This document shows positions 39,760-48,960 of a stretch of DNA of 49,346 nucleotides, one piece after another. Below the pieces are notes generated by a model. That model was not told where the DNA came from, did not search any database, and saw nothing but the letters and a program-made list of their open reading frames with translations. Positions within the stretch are counted from its first letter, which is position 1; every line of letters starts with the position of its first letter. Position numbers and translations under genes: made by a program. The stretch is from Nitrospirota bacterium (lineage in GTDB: Bacteria > Nitrospirota > Thermodesulfovibrionia > UBA6902 > JAJYJJ01), in the NCBI GenBank assembly GCA_021789595.1, contig JAJYJJ010000016.1, forward strand, positions 1 to 49,346. The letters are read 5' to 3'.

Positions 39760-40647
39760 ATGGTTTTCCTGAATGACAGGTTCGTTCCAAAGACTGAGGC
39801 CGTGGTCTCTGTATTTGACCACGGTTTTCTTTACGGCGATGGGATATATGAGACACTGAGGGCATATGACGGCGTTGTATTCAGGCTCGATGAGCATATA
39901 GAAAGGCTATTCCGCTCTGCATCATTTATCGGCATTGACATTCCAAAGGGCATAGATGAGATAAAGTCATTGATATATGAAAGCCTCATTGCAAACAGGT
40001 TAAGAAACGCCTATATAAGGATAACCATATCAAGGGGAACAGGACCAATAGGACTTGACCCTGACCTCTGTTTGCAACCAACTTTTGTTATAATTACCGA
40101 ACCTTTTAAACAATATCCGGGCAGCTATTATAAAAACGGGGTAAGGGCAATAGTCTCTTCTGTAAGACGAAACGCAAAGGAATCTCTTAATCCAAAGATA
40201 AAGTCCCTCAATTTTCTCAACAACATCCTGGCAAAGATAGAGGCCAAGAAGAATGAGGCATATGAAGCTATTATGCTCAGTGTCGAGGGATACCTTGCAG
40301 AGGGGACGATAACAAATATCTTTTTTATCAAGGACAATACCCTCTTTACGCCATCCACAGATGTGGGCATCCTCGATGGAATAACAAGGGCAATAATCAT
40401 TGGACTTGCAATAAGATCAGGTATGCGTGTAATGGAAGGCAGGTTCTCCCTGGAGGATTTATACAGCGCTGATGAGGTCTTTATAAGTAATACCACCATG
40501 GAATTGATGCCTGTTAGAGAGGTGGATAATAAAAGTTTTAAGGTAGGGATAAAGACAAAGGGACTTCACAAATTATATGCAGAGGAGGTTAAGGCATACA
40601 TAAGGATTACAAAGGAGCAGGGGCCGTCCATCTGGGATTATGATTGA
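39760..40647 (+). CDS. class IV PLP aminotransferase (branched-chain / D-amino acid type)
   Basis: A 295-residue fold-type IV aminotransferase. The start segment VSVFDHGFLYGDGIYETLRA, the PLP-lysine region LNPKIKSLNFLNNILAKIEA and EAIMLSVEGYLAEGTITNIF, then STDVGILDGITRAIIIGLA, match IlvE/Dat-like enzymes. The substrate (branched-chain amino acids, D-alanine or aminodeoxychorismate) cannot be fixed from the motifs. Its ATG at 39760 is preferred over a TTG at 39754. The stop overlaps the deoC start by eight bases. Confidence 0.88.
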   Translation: MVFLNDRFVPKTEAVVSVFDHGFLYGDGIYETLRAYDGVVFRLDEHIERLFRSASFIGIDIPKGIDEIKSLIYESLIANRLRNAYIRITISRGTGPIGLDPDLCLQPTFVIITEPFKQYPGSYYKNGVRAIVSSVRRNAKESLNPKIKSLNFLNNILAKIEAKKNEAYEAIMLSVEGYLAEGTITNIFFIKDNTLFTPSTDVGILDGITRAIIIGLAIRSGMRVMEGRFSLEDLYSADEVFISNTTMELMPVREVDNKSFKVGIKTKGLHKLYAEEVKAYIRITKEQGPSIWDYD

Positions 40648-41296
40648 CAGAAAACAGATTGCATCTGTGATAGAGCACAGCCTTTTAAGGCCAGCAACAT
40701 CGCAGGACATAGAGACCCTGTGTCATGAGGCCATAGAGCATGGGTTTTATGCGGTCTGCATAAACCCTTTCTATGCGGATAAGGCAAGGGAGCTTCTATC
40801 AGGCAGCGGGGTAAAGGTCTGCAGCGTCATTGATTTTCCTCTGGGTTCATCAACAACAAAGATGAGGGTGTATGAGGCTATAGAACTGGCAATGAAGGGC
40901 GTTGATGAGATAGACATTGTCATGAACATAGGTGCTGCAAAAGATGGTTTATGGGATGTGGCTGAAAACGACCTTACATCCATCATCATGGCTACACCAA
41001 GATTGATCCATAAGGTTATTTTAGAGACCTGTTACCTTACAGATGAAGAAAAAAGGAAGGCATGCAGGGTCTGTATAAGGGCAGGTGCAGAGTTCATAAA
41101 GACATCAACGGGCTTTGCAGAAAAGGGTGCAACTGTAGAGGATGTGAGGCTTCTGAAGGATGCCCTGGATGGAAGGGCGGGGATAAAGGCAGCAGGAGGG
41201 ATAAAGGCATTGAAGGATGTGATTGCACTTATGGATGCGGGTGCAACAAAGATAGGGACAAGTTCTGGAATAAAAATTCTAAAGGAGGCGGTATGA
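40640..41296 (+). CDS. deoC: deoxyribose-phosphate aldolase
   Basis: A 218-residue DeoC, which splits 2-deoxyribose 5-phosphate into glyceraldehyde 3-phosphate and acetaldehyde. IEHSLLRPATSQDIETLCHE is the start of the family. VDEIDIVMNIGAAKDG carries an active-site Asp. KVILETCYLTDEEK follows. GAEFIKTSTGFAEKGATVED holds the Schiff-base Lys, and GIKAAGGIKAL the second Lys. Length is normal. The start overlaps the aminotransferase stop and the end overlaps the start of the DsbC-like gene (ATGA). Confidence 0.96.
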   Translation: MIDRKQIASVIEHSLLRPATSQDIETLCHEAIEHGFYAVCINPFYADKARELLSGSGVKVCSVIDFPLGSSTTKMRVYEAIELAMKGVDEIDIVMNIGAAKDGLWDVAENDLTSIIMATPRLIHKVILETCYLTDEEKRKACRVCIRAGAEFIKTSTGFAEKGATVEDVRLLKDALDGRAGIKAAGGIKALKDVIALMDAGATKIGTSSGIKILKEAV

Positions 41297-42072
41297 AAAA
41301 AGCAGATGACAGTAGAGCAGTAGCCCAGCAGGGCAGTAACGATTTTAGGGGACTGGTTCTGTTTCTGGTTTTATTCGTCTTATCACTGGTCACATCGAGA
41401 GCAGAAGCGATAACAAAGAACCAGGCAGCAGATGCATTAAAGAAGATTGTGCAGGGCGGAGTAACGGTCATAGAGACCAGAAAAAGCCCTCTCCCTAATA
41501 TATCAGAGATAATAGTAGAAAAGGACAGACAAAAGGGCGTTATCTATATCACAAATGACCTCCGCTATGTATTCTTTGGCCAGATGATCGATCTGAAGGA
41601 GAGAAAAAACCTCACATCAGAGACCATATCAGAATTCACAAGGGTTGATGTCTCAAGGCTTCCACTTGCTGATGCCATCAGGATTGGAAGCGGTAAGAGG
41701 GTTATATACATCTTTGAGGACCCCGACTGCCCTTATTGTAAAAAATTGCATGGAGAACTTAACAGCATAAAGGACCTCACCACATATATCTTCCTTTTCC
41801 CGCTTCCATCGCATCCAGATGCCTATGGAAAGTCAAAGGCAGTCTGGTGCAGTAAAAACAGGGCAGAGGCATTCAATGAAGCCATGGAAGGCAAGGAGAT
41901 AAAAGGTGACTGCAAGACAGATGTGGTTGATAAGAATATAAAACTTGGAGAGTCCCTGGGCATAAGAGGAACCCCCACAATAATCCTCCATGATGGAAGG
42001 GTAATAGGCGGTTTTGTCCCTGCTGAGGAGCTTGAAAAGCTCATTAAAGGCGCTGCTGAAAACAAAAGATAG
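41293..42072 (+). CDS. DsbC/DsbG-like periplasmic thiol-disulfide isomerase
   Basis: A 259-residue protein. After a short cytoplasmic start it has a signal or anchor helix (about residues 20-39, GLVLFLVLFVLSLVTSRAEA). A DsbC N-terminal dimerisation domain follows (NISEIIVEKDRQKGVIYITN, the FFGQMIDLK strand), then the thioredoxin domain with active site FEDPDCPYCKKLH and cis-Pro in GIRGTPTIILHDGRVIGGFV. It should reshuffle disulfides of secreted proteins, possibly c-type cytochromes. ATG 41293 was chosen because GGAGG precedes it and it overlaps the deoC stop. A longer frame starting near 41062 lies out of frame across deoC and is not real. Confidence 0.9.
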   Translation: MKKADDSRAVAQQGSNDFRGLVLFLVLFVLSLVTSRAEAITKNQAADALKKIVQGGVTVIETRKSPLPNISEIIVEKDRQKGVIYITNDLRYVFFGQMIDLKERKNLTSETISEFTRVDVSRLPLADAIRIGSGKRVIYIFEDPDCPYCKKLHGELNSIKDLTTYIFLFPLPSHPDAYGKSKAVWCSKNRAEAFNEAMEGKEIKGDCKTDVVDKNIKLGESLGIRGTPTIILHDGRVIGGFVPAEELEKLIKGAAENKR

Positions 42073-42087
42073 GGCCGTTAAATACGG

Positions 42088-43158
42088 CTATTCGCTTATC
42101 CTTCTGAAACGGCTGTATCCTATGAGACAGAAGACAACAGGCGCAAGCCATGATGCGGCTATGGGGGGTATTTCTCCCCCGTAGCCAAAGGAAAGACAGA
42201 GGGAATAAAAAAGCCAGTAGATGAGGCTTATCAGAAGGCTGAGCCCAACAGATTTCACCCCTCCACCCCACGGGCCTGACAGTGCAAGGGAGACGCCAAA
42301 GATCACCATCACAAGATTTACAAATGGATATGACACCTTGCTCTGCAGGTCAACAGAATACCTCGGATTTCTCATGCCCATCTCTTTCAGCCGTCTGGAA
42401 TAATCAGAAAGCTCAAAGAAATTCATATCCTCGGGCTGCTTTATCTCACTACGAAATATGTCAGGGCTTTCAAGATATGGATAGGGGAGCGAGGAATAGT
42501 CTTTCACAGTATTGTCCTTTATATCGAAATATCGTGCATGATATAAAACCCATTGTCCTTTATTCCACTGTGCAGTATCTGCCTCGATACTTCCAAGGAG
42601 ATTAAAATCCCTGTCAACGAGAAATATGCTAACCCCGTAGGCAGTGTCTCTCTTAGGCATAAATGTCTTGATGTTTATGAAACTTCCGTTTTTCCCCCTG
42701 AGCCACAGGTCATTCCCCTTGTATGTAATAACAGGTTTTTTCTTCTGGATGACAACCTCCCTGATATTAAAGGCCTTTCTGTTGGTATAGGGGACAATGG
42801 TCTCATCGAGGATAAAATTGCCAATACTTAGGAATAGGCCAATAAGCAGGAAGACAAAGGCAAGCCTCTTGACACTTCCGCCTGATGCCTTTATCGCAAT
42901 TATCTCCCTCCATCTGGATGCAGTGCCGATAACAAATAAGACAGAGATAAGGCAGGCCATCGGGCTTACAAGTGCGGCAAATCTGGGGGCCAATAAAAGG
43001 AGGTATTCTATTACAATGAATGCCGATGGATTATTTGGAGAAAATTCATCAACCCTCTCGAAGAACTCAACCACCATAAAGAGCAGTATAAAGGCAAAGA
43101 GTGTCAGAAAAAAGACCTTCAGGAACTCTTTTACAAAATAACGCCTTATTATCCTCAC
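42088..43158 (-). CDS. lptG: LPS export permease LptG
   Basis: A 356-residue permease of the LptB2FG complex, which extracts lipopolysaccharide from the inner membrane. Three N-terminal helices (RRYFVKEFLKVFFLTLFAFI...), a periplasmic jellyroll (KPVITYKGNDLWLRGKNGSF to QPEDMNFFELSDYSRRL) and three C-terminal helices (YPFVNLVMVIFGVSLALSGP) form the YjgP/YjgQ layout. The GTG at 43158 is taken as the start because GTGA overlaps the lptF stop and gives the usual length. Longer in-frame readings intrude on lptF. Confidence 0.9.
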   Translation of the reverse strand: MRIIRRYFVKEFLKVFFLTLFAFILLFMVVEFFERVDEFSPNNPSAFIVIEYLLLLAPRFAALVSPMACLISVLFVIGTASRWREIIAIKASGGSVKRLAFVFLLIGLFLSIGNFILDETIVPYTNRKAFNIREVVIQKKKPVITYKGNDLWLRGKNGSFINIKTFMPKRDTAYGVSIFLVDRDFNLLGSIEADTAQWNKGQWVLYHARYFDIKDNTVKDYSSLPYPYLESPDIFRSEIKQPEDMNFFELSDYSRRLKEMGMRNPRYSVDLQSKVSYPFVNLVMVIFGVSLALSGPWGGGVKSVGLSLLISLIYWLFYSLCLSFGYGGEIPPIAASWLAPVVFCLIGYSRFRRISE

Positions 43159-44297
43159 GGCCTTCCAATGATACCCCAAAAAATCCTCGATCTTTTGGTC
43201 AGCCCTTTCATAAAAATAGGTCTTTCCTTTGATGCCCTGAGAAAAAGATAGATGGCAATAAATCCAAAGATCAGGTTTGCCCCCCATGCAGCAACAACAG
43301 GATTCAGCCTGCCAGCCTTTGAGAGGTTTTCCCCGAATATCATGACAATGTAGTAAAACAGCAGTATCAGAAAACTTATGGAAAAGCCTCCAAGCCTGCC
43401 TGTCTTCCCTGCCATAAGTGAAAGCGGAGGGCCAAGCAGGGCAAATACTATACAGGCAAAGGGGATCGAAAATCTTTTATTCAGGTCAACCATCAAGGGG
43501 TATCTCTCTGACTTTGGCAGATGTCCTGCCCTCTTTATAATCTCTCCTATACCCATCTCAGCGGCCTTCTTGGATGGTATTGGCTGGCTGTCAAGCCTCA
43601 ATGCAAGTTTATAATCTGAAAAACTGCCAGATGAAAAACCCTTTTCCCCTGGTATGTGCACAGCGCCATTTGTAAGGTCAAGTTCAACTATACCCCTTTC
43701 AATATCAGGTTTTATCCTGCCTTCCTTTGCCACTATAATCTTTTTTTCATTCCTCTGTCTCTCATCATATATGAATATGTCCTTGAATCTTCCATCGTTA
43801 TCTACCTCTTTCACAAATACCACCATCCCCTTAAATGCAGTATTGAAGCTGTCCTCTTCAAGGGAAAGGGCTATCTTCTTTGACAGCATATCTGTTATGT
43901 AGAGCCTGAGGTTGTAATTAGCCTTTGGAAATAAATAGAGGCTCAGGAAAAGGGTAATGATAAGGCACATAAGGGAAAAGGCCATTACGGGTTTTACCAT
44001 TTTAAAGAAATCCATTCCGCTTGCCTTAAGCGCGACAATCTCGCTGTCTGTCGTCATCCTGCCATATGTTATAAGTATGGCCACAAGCAGCGACATGGGG
44101 ATAATGAGGATGAGTAGCGACGGCTGAAGATAGAGAAATATCATCAATATATCCATGGGGGAGATGCCCTTGCCCATGCTCAGCTTTGCAATACGGAGAA
44201 ACTTATCCATGAGGATAACGAAGCTAAAGAAGAACAGCGACAGAAGGAAATTTATAAGAAGTTCCTTGAATACAGCCCTGTTAATTATCATAGGCAT
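43155..44297 (-). CDS. lptF: LPS export permease LptF
   Basis: A 380-residue partner of LptG. It has the same six-helix plus jellyroll layout: AVFKELLINFLLSLFFFSFV, the DSEIVALKASGMDFFKMVKP coupling-helix segment (contact with LptB), ELDLTNGAVHIPGEKGFSSG, and RFSIPFACIVFALLGPPLSL near the C-terminus. lptG follows with a four-base overlap. lptB, lptC and lptA are not in this window. Presence of the pair supports an LPS-bearing outer membrane. Confidence 0.93.
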   Translation of the reverse strand: MPMIINRAVFKELLINFLLSLFFFSFVILMDKFLRIAKLSMGKGISPMDILMIFLYLQPSLLILIIPMSLLVAILITYGRMTTDSEIVALKASGMDFFKMVKPVMAFSLMCLIITLFLSLYLFPKANYNLRLYITDMLSKKIALSLEEDSFNTAFKGMVVFVKEVDNDGRFKDIFIYDERQRNEKKIIVAKEGRIKPDIERGIVELDLTNGAVHIPGEKGFSSGSFSDYKLALRLDSQPIPSKKAAEMGIGEIIKRAGHLPKSERYPLMVDLNKRFSIPFACIVFALLGPPLSLMAGKTGRLGGFSISFLILLFYYIVMIFGENLSKAGRLNPVVAAWGANLIFGFIAIYLFLRASKERPIFMKGLTKRSRIFWGIIGRP

Positions 44298-44495
44298 TAT
44301 GAAGGATTCCTGCTATACATCGTTCCCCATTTGTTGCATTATCTATTTTAGAATATTTCCTATAAATTTGACAGTATATATGGCAGCAACCAGATCATCT
44401 CAAGATTAAATACGCCTCATGCCGACATGCCTTGCCACTGTCCAGCCCATCCAGGCATCTCTGCCCGATTTAGGATAAAGTAATTGTGGAGGTTA

Positions 44496-44511
44496 TACTA
44501 CTATTGTAGTA
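44496..44511. promoter_or_regulatory. dyad over the -10 region of the heme-sensor kinase gene
   Basis: TACTAC-TATT-GTAGTA lies 9 bases upstream of the kinase start and overlaps a possible -10 (TATACT, 44494-44499). A GGAGG lies too far upstream (44489-44493) to serve this ATG unless the dyad folds. It may be a repressor site or a leader hairpin. Confidence 0.4.
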
Positions 44512-44520
44512 ATATTAAGT

Positions 44521-46323
44521 ATGAACGGTCCGTTTAGACATATTACAAAATCCCTTGCCGGTAAACTCATCATTGCCATAGGTCTGCTTATCATAATTGG
44601 AGGCGGCATATCGTGGTACACATTAATCAGCAATGGAAAGAAAATTCTCACAAAAAATGCCATCCAGTACACAGCATCTTATTCAGAACTCATCAAAAAA
44701 AGCACCCGCTATGGCATGCTTACATTTCACAGAGAATCCATCCAGCATACTATAGACAGCATAAGCTTAACAGAGAATATTAAAAGGGTAAGGATATTCG
44801 ATAGCAAAGGAAGGATTTTCTATTCATCCCGGCACGAAGAAATCGGGCAGATGGTTGATAGAACTTCCACTGCCTGCATAGGCTGTCATAGTGACCCCGA
44901 AAGGCCGTCTATAACCCTGACAAGTAAAAATCAATGGACGATATACGAAAGCAAAGATGGATACAGAATCTTGACAGTCGTTGACCCGGTCTACAACGAA
45001 CCTTCCTGTTATACAGCAACATGTCATGTTCATCACCAGGAAAAGAGGGTTTTAGGCATCCTTCAAACCGATTTTTCCCTCTCTTCCGTTGATAAAACCA
45101 TACAGAAGCAGACTGTAGATACAACTAGTTATGCCCTTGTATTTATGGGCATTACTTCTATCATCCTGTATTTCGTGCTGCGTAGTTTTGTCCTTAAACC
45201 TGTATCAATGCTTTCAAATGGCATGGATAAAGTCTCGGATGGTAATCTGGACCAGACAGTCCAAATAACTTCCCGCGATGAATTAGGACTGCTTGCCAAC
45301 AGCTTCAATGTAATGACAAGAGATATTAAAATAGCAAGGGCAAAGATGGATAACTGGACACAGACCCTTGAAAATGAAGTAGCAAAGAAGACAGAAGAGT
45401 TAAGAAGGTCTCAGAATAAATTGATTCAGGCAGAAAAGCTCGCCTCGCTGGGAAGGCTCACTGCAGATGTGGCACATGAAATAAGGAACCCCCTCACTGC
45501 AATAGGTGGATTTGCCCACAGATTGTCCAAAATCGTCACACAGGAGAAAGAGAAAGAATATGCTGATGTTATAGTATGCAATGTAAATAGTCTTGAAAAG
45601 ATATTGAGGAATGTCCTCACATTTTCAAGGGAAGCAAGATATCATCTCGAAAAACATAACATAGAAGAAGTCGTTCATGATGTATTAATAATATATGAGG
45701 ATTTGTGCAGAGAACAACGCATAAGTATAGAGGTAAAGATAGGCGAACATCTTCCGGCTATTCTTATAGATAAAGAGCAGGTAAGACAGGCATTCAGTAA
45801 TCTCATAACCAATGCGATAGATGCAATGCCTAATGGCGGCACATTAACAGTAACAGCAGGTGTAGAGGAAATACATGCTGTAATATTTTTATTTTTAAAG
45901 GTTTCTGATACAGGACAGGGTATACCAGAAGAAAAACTACCTTTTATCTTTGAACCTTTCTTCACTACAAAAGAGATTGGTCGCGGCACAGGACTTGGAC
46001 TTTCAATAACAAGAAAGATTATGGAGGAACATAGCGGCTTCATAAGGGCAGGAAGTACCATGGGGAAAGGCTCTACATTTAGTCTTTATTTCCCATATCA
46101 GAGCGAAGAAGAATCCCTTAAAGTAAAGTGCTGGGAGTATATGAAATGCGGCAGGGATAAAGACGCAACAGTAAAATGTTCTGCATACCCGAACTTTGGG
46201 AGGAGTTGCTGGGTAGTTTCAGGCACCTTTTGTGAAGGAAAGGTGCAGGGAACCTTTGCGCAAAAATATGAGGACTGCAGGAAATGTGAATTTTACCAGA
46301 AGGTGAAAAGTAAAGAAATATAA
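44521..46323 (+). CDS. sensor histidine kinase with heme-binding motifs and two-CW tail
   Basis: A 600-residue kinase. Helices at about 12-36 and 204-225 flank a periplasmic sensor with CIGCH (119-123), a standard c-type heme site, and CYTATCH (163-169), a CX4CH variant followed by VHHQ. HAMP (about 225-275), a coiled coil, HisKA with His319 (ADVAHEIRNPLTAIGGFAHR) and an intact ATPase (NLITNAIDAM, DTGQGIP, GRGTGLGLSIT) follow. The last 65 residues are a Cys-rich two-CW domain (VKCWEYMKCG...GRSCWVVSGTFCEG...CRKCEFYQ). It probably senses redox state or a gas ligand. No response regulator gene is adjacent. Neighbouring start signals are weak. Confidence 0.92.
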   Translation: MNGPFRHITKSLAGKLIIAIGLLIIIGGGISWYTLISNGKKILTKNAIQYTASYSELIKKSTRYGMLTFHRESIQHTIDSISLTENIKRVRIFDSKGRIFYSSRHEEIGQMVDRTSTACIGCHSDPERPSITLTSKNQWTIYESKDGYRILTVVDPVYNEPSCYTATCHVHHQEKRVLGILQTDFSLSSVDKTIQKQTVDTTSYALVFMGITSIILYFVLRSFVLKPVSMLSNGMDKVSDGNLDQTVQITSRDELGLLANSFNVMTRDIKIARAKMDNWTQTLENEVAKKTEELRRSQNKLIQAEKLASLGRLTADVAHEIRNPLTAIGGFAHRLSKIVTQEKEKEYADVIVCNVNSLEKILRNVLTFSREARYHLEKHNIEEVVHDVLIIYEDLCREQRISIEVKIGEHLPAILIDKEQVRQAFSNLITNAIDAMPNGGTLTVTAGVEEIHAVIFLFLKVSDTGQGIPEEKLPFIFEPFFTTKEIGRGTGLGLSITRKIMEEHSGFIRAGSTMGKGSTFSLYFPYQSEEESLKVKCWEYMKCGRDKDATVKCSAYPNFGRSCWVVSGTFCEGKVQGTFAQKYEDCRKCEFYQKVKSKEI

Positions 46324-46373
46324 TGTTATATTATGCAACATCTGCATATACAAATGCAAAAATTGCACTTATC

Positions 46374-46511
46374 CTAAATGCCCAACTTCCTTTCTACCTG
46401 CGAACATATTCCGTGGATCATCCTTAATTCCCATTCTGTAAGCCCTGCCCTGCCGATCAGATGTTTCGGGTTTCTCATTATAGCATGCTGGTTTGACACC
46501 CATATGTCCAT
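46374..46511 (-). CDS. 45-residue open frame divergent from PBP1A, unknown
   Basis: A short frame reads MDIWVSNQHAIMRNPKHLIG, RAGLTEWELRMIHGICSQVE, RKLGI. The composition looks like a folded protein end, with a helix-forming half, yet I recognise no family and no ribosome-binding site precedes the ATG. A TATAAG three bases before the ATG could make it leaderless. It may be real, or the last exon-like remnant of a lost gene. Confidence 0.4.
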   Translation of the reverse strand: MDIWVSNQHAIMRNPKHLIGRAGLTEWELRMIHGICSQVERKLGI

Positions 46512-46522
46512 AATCTTATAAT
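46493..46522 (+). promoter_or_regulatory. consensus sigma-70 promoter giving a leaderless PBP1A message
   Basis: TTGACA (46493-46498), 18-base spacer, TATAAT (46517-46522): both hexamers match consensus exactly. Only six bases separate the -10 from ATG 46529, so transcription should start at or within a base or two of the start codon. Confidence 0.7.
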
Positions 46523-46528
46523 GTAAGG

Positions 46529-48880
46529 ATGGGAAAAGGTAAATTCTTCTTTGGTCTTACAGTCCTTATATTGGCGCTTGCCATGGGAGCTGCCGTTGGT
46601 GGTTATGTTGCTATCAAGAAGGATGTCCCAAGCATAGATGAGATAAAGGGATACAAACCTTCAAACGGCACAAGGGTATATGCGGATGATGACACCCTGA
46701 TCGGTGAATTCAAGATAGAAAAGGGCATCTATGTCCCTTTGAGCAAGATACCTGATTCTCTTATAAAGGCGGTAATCGCAACCGAGGATTCAAGGTTCTG
46801 GAGCCATAATGGCCTTGATTACATAGCCATCTTAAGGGCACTGGCAAAGGATATCCTTGCAGGTGGGATACGCGAAGGAGGAAGCACCATAACACAGCAG
46901 CTTGCAAAGGTGGTCTTCCTTACACCTGAAAGGACCATCAAGAGAAAGCTCAAGGAGGCTGCGCTTGCCCTGAAGATCGAAAGAAACCTCACAAAGAAGG
47001 ATATCCTTGAACTTTATCTGAATAAGGTATATTTCGGCCACGGCGCCTATGGCGTTCAGATGGCATCAATGACCTATTTTGGCAAACCTGTCTCTGAACT
47101 GAACACTGCAGAAACTGCACTGCTTGCAGGACTCATAAGGGCACCAAGCATCTATTCCCCTTATAACGACCTAGAGAAGGCAAAGGAAAGACAGTATACA
47201 GTGCTTAAGAGGATGCAGGAACAGGGCTATCTCACAAAGCTGCAGGTAGACAATGCATATAGGCAGCCTCTTCATCTTGCAAGCCTCAGAGCAGGGATAG
47301 AGGCACCAAATTATTTCCTTGAATATATAAGGAATTATCTTGAGGATAAATACGGCACAGAGGTCGTATATAAAGGCGGAATGAGGGTTTATACAACACT
47401 CAACAGGAAGATGCAGGCTGCGGCTGTTAATGCCTTACAGGAAGGTTTGAGGGAGGTTGACAAGAGACAGGGCTTTAGAGGCCCTATAGGCCATAAGGAT
47501 CTAAAATCTGAAGCAGCAGACCATACACTGAGTGTCCCCATTAGCAGTGTTGTTATGACTCAGAGGGATTTGATGAATGGCACAGTGCTCAAGGTATCTC
47601 CAAAAGAGGCGGTGATAAAGGCAGGAGGGATAACAGGGTTTCTCTCTATAAATGATGCACAGTGGGCATCAAGGCTTATAGACAACAATGGAAGGCTTAT
47701 AAAAGAGTTTAAACGATTCAGGCTAACAGATATACTCAAACGAGGTGATATCATAAAAGTAAGGCTCAAGGGAATGAAGGGAAAGAATGCATTCTTCAGC
47801 CTTGAACAGGAGCCACAGGTTGAAGGAGCTATTGTTGCTATAGAACCAGCAACAGGCTATATCAGGGCAATGGTAGGTGGCTATAATTTTTCAACGAGCA
47901 GCTATAACAGGGCAGTATATGCAAAAAGACAGCCTGGCTCTGCCTTCAAGCCAATTATCTACGCAGCAGCAATGGACAACGGTTTTACGCCTGCATCAAT
48001 AATCGTAGATGAACCGGTTAGCTATCCGGGTGGTCTCCTCGGAGAATGGAAACCTGAAAATTATGACCACCAGTATTACGGCCCAACACGACTGAGGGAC
48101 GGCCTTGCCTATTCGAGGAATATCGTGACAGTCAAACTCCTCGACAAGATTGGGGTTGACAAGGTTATAAACCTGGCCAAGGCATTTGGCTTTGAAGGTC
48201 CATTCCCACATGATCTGACCCTTGCCCTCGGATCCTTGAGCGTAACGCCGCTGCAGATGGCATCAGCCTTTTCTGCCTTTGACAATGGTGGAATAAAGAT
48301 GTATCCCATAGCCATAAAGTCTATAAAGGATGCAAAGGGAAATGTCATCGAGGATAACCATATAGACGGTGTAGAGGCCATAGACCCTGACGCTGCCTTT
48401 CTCACAACATCCATGATGGAGTCTGTAGTAAACTATGGCACAGGTCAAAGAGCAAAGGCCATTGGAAGACCTGTAGCAGGGAAGACAGGAACAACAAACA
48501 ATTATAAGGATGCATGGTTTGTTGGTTTTACACCCGAACTTACAGCAACTGTCTGGGTTGGTTTTGATGATATGAGGTCCTTGGGTCCAATGGAGACAGG
48601 TGCGAGGGCTGCATCTCCAATATGGGTATCATTTATGGAAAATGCCCTTACAGGTTCTGAGGATTTCCCTGTGCCTGATGGCATCGTAACCACTAATATA
48701 GACCCTGATACAGGACTTCTTGCCCAACCTGACAGCACTAATAAGATATTGGAATACTTTAAGGCAGGGACGCAGCCAAAGGACTACTCAACAGCAGCGC
48801 CTCCTGCAACGGGGAAAGCGTCCCCACCGAATCTTGATATGTTACGTAAGAATCTTGGGGAAACTCTTAATATTGATTAA
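46529..48880 (+). CDS. mrcA: penicillin-binding protein 1A (bifunctional peptidoglycan synthase)
   Basis: A 783-residue class A PBP. An N-terminal membrane anchor (FFGLTVLILALAMGAAVGGY) is followed by the GT51 glycosyltransferase (IATEDSRFWSHNGLDYIAIL, EGGSTITQQLAK, KKDILELYLNKVYFGHGAYG), an OB-like insert (about 300-430) and the transpeptidase with SxxK in QPGSAFKPIIYAA, the SxN motif YSRN and KTGTTNN. It polymerises and cross-links murein on the outer side of the inner membrane. The start coincides with the predicted transcript start and lacks a spaced ribosome-binding site. Confidence 0.96.
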   Translation: MGKGKFFFGLTVLILALAMGAAVGGYVAIKKDVPSIDEIKGYKPSNGTRVYADDDTLIGEFKIEKGIYVPLSKIPDSLIKAVIATEDSRFWSHNGLDYIAILRALAKDILAGGIREGGSTITQQLAKVVFLTPERTIKRKLKEAALALKIERNLTKKDILELYLNKVYFGHGAYGVQMASMTYFGKPVSELNTAETALLAGLIRAPSIYSPYNDLEKAKERQYTVLKRMQEQGYLTKLQVDNAYRQPLHLASLRAGIEAPNYFLEYIRNYLEDKYGTEVVYKGGMRVYTTLNRKMQAAAVNALQEGLREVDKRQGFRGPIGHKDLKSEAADHTLSVPISSVVMTQRDLMNGTVLKVSPKEAVIKAGGITGFLSINDAQWASRLIDNNGRLIKEFKRFRLTDILKRGDIIKVRLKGMKGKNAFFSLEQEPQVEGAIVAIEPATGYIRAMVGGYNFSTSSYNRAVYAKRQPGSAFKPIIYAAAMDNGFTPASIIVDEPVSYPGGLLGEWKPENYDHQYYGPTRLRDGLAYSRNIVTVKLLDKIGVDKVINLAKAFGFEGPFPHDLTLALGSLSVTPLQMASAFSAFDNGGIKMYPIAIKSIKDAKGNVIEDNHIDGVEAIDPDAAFLTTSMMESVVNYGTGQRAKAIGRPVAGKTGTTNNYKDAWFVGFTPELTATVWVGFDDMRSLGPMETGARAASPIWVSFMENALTGSEDFPVPDGIVTTNIDPDTGLLAQPDSTNKILEYFKAGTQPKDYSTAAPPATGKASPPNLDMLRKNLGETLNID

Positions 48881-48918
48881 GATAGAACAATCTGATATTC
48901 TTGGACTATGAAATATTC

Positions 48919-48936
48919 ATGCCGACTTGTCGGCAT
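48919..48936. repeat. short hairpin related to the REP-like element
   Basis: ATGCCGA-CTTG-TCGGCAT, seven-base perfect arms, lies between PBP1A and the TPR gene. The CCGACTTGT core matches the first hairpin of the element at 349-408. It may serve as an intercistronic stabiliser or terminator. Confidence 0.5.
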
Positions 48937-48960
48937 AAAGGTATTTTCAGGAGGTGCGCT

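Noticed and set aside
41062-41292. Upstream extension of the DsbC-like frame
   Set aside because: It runs out of frame through deoC; the GGAGG and ATGA overlap at 41293 mark the true start.
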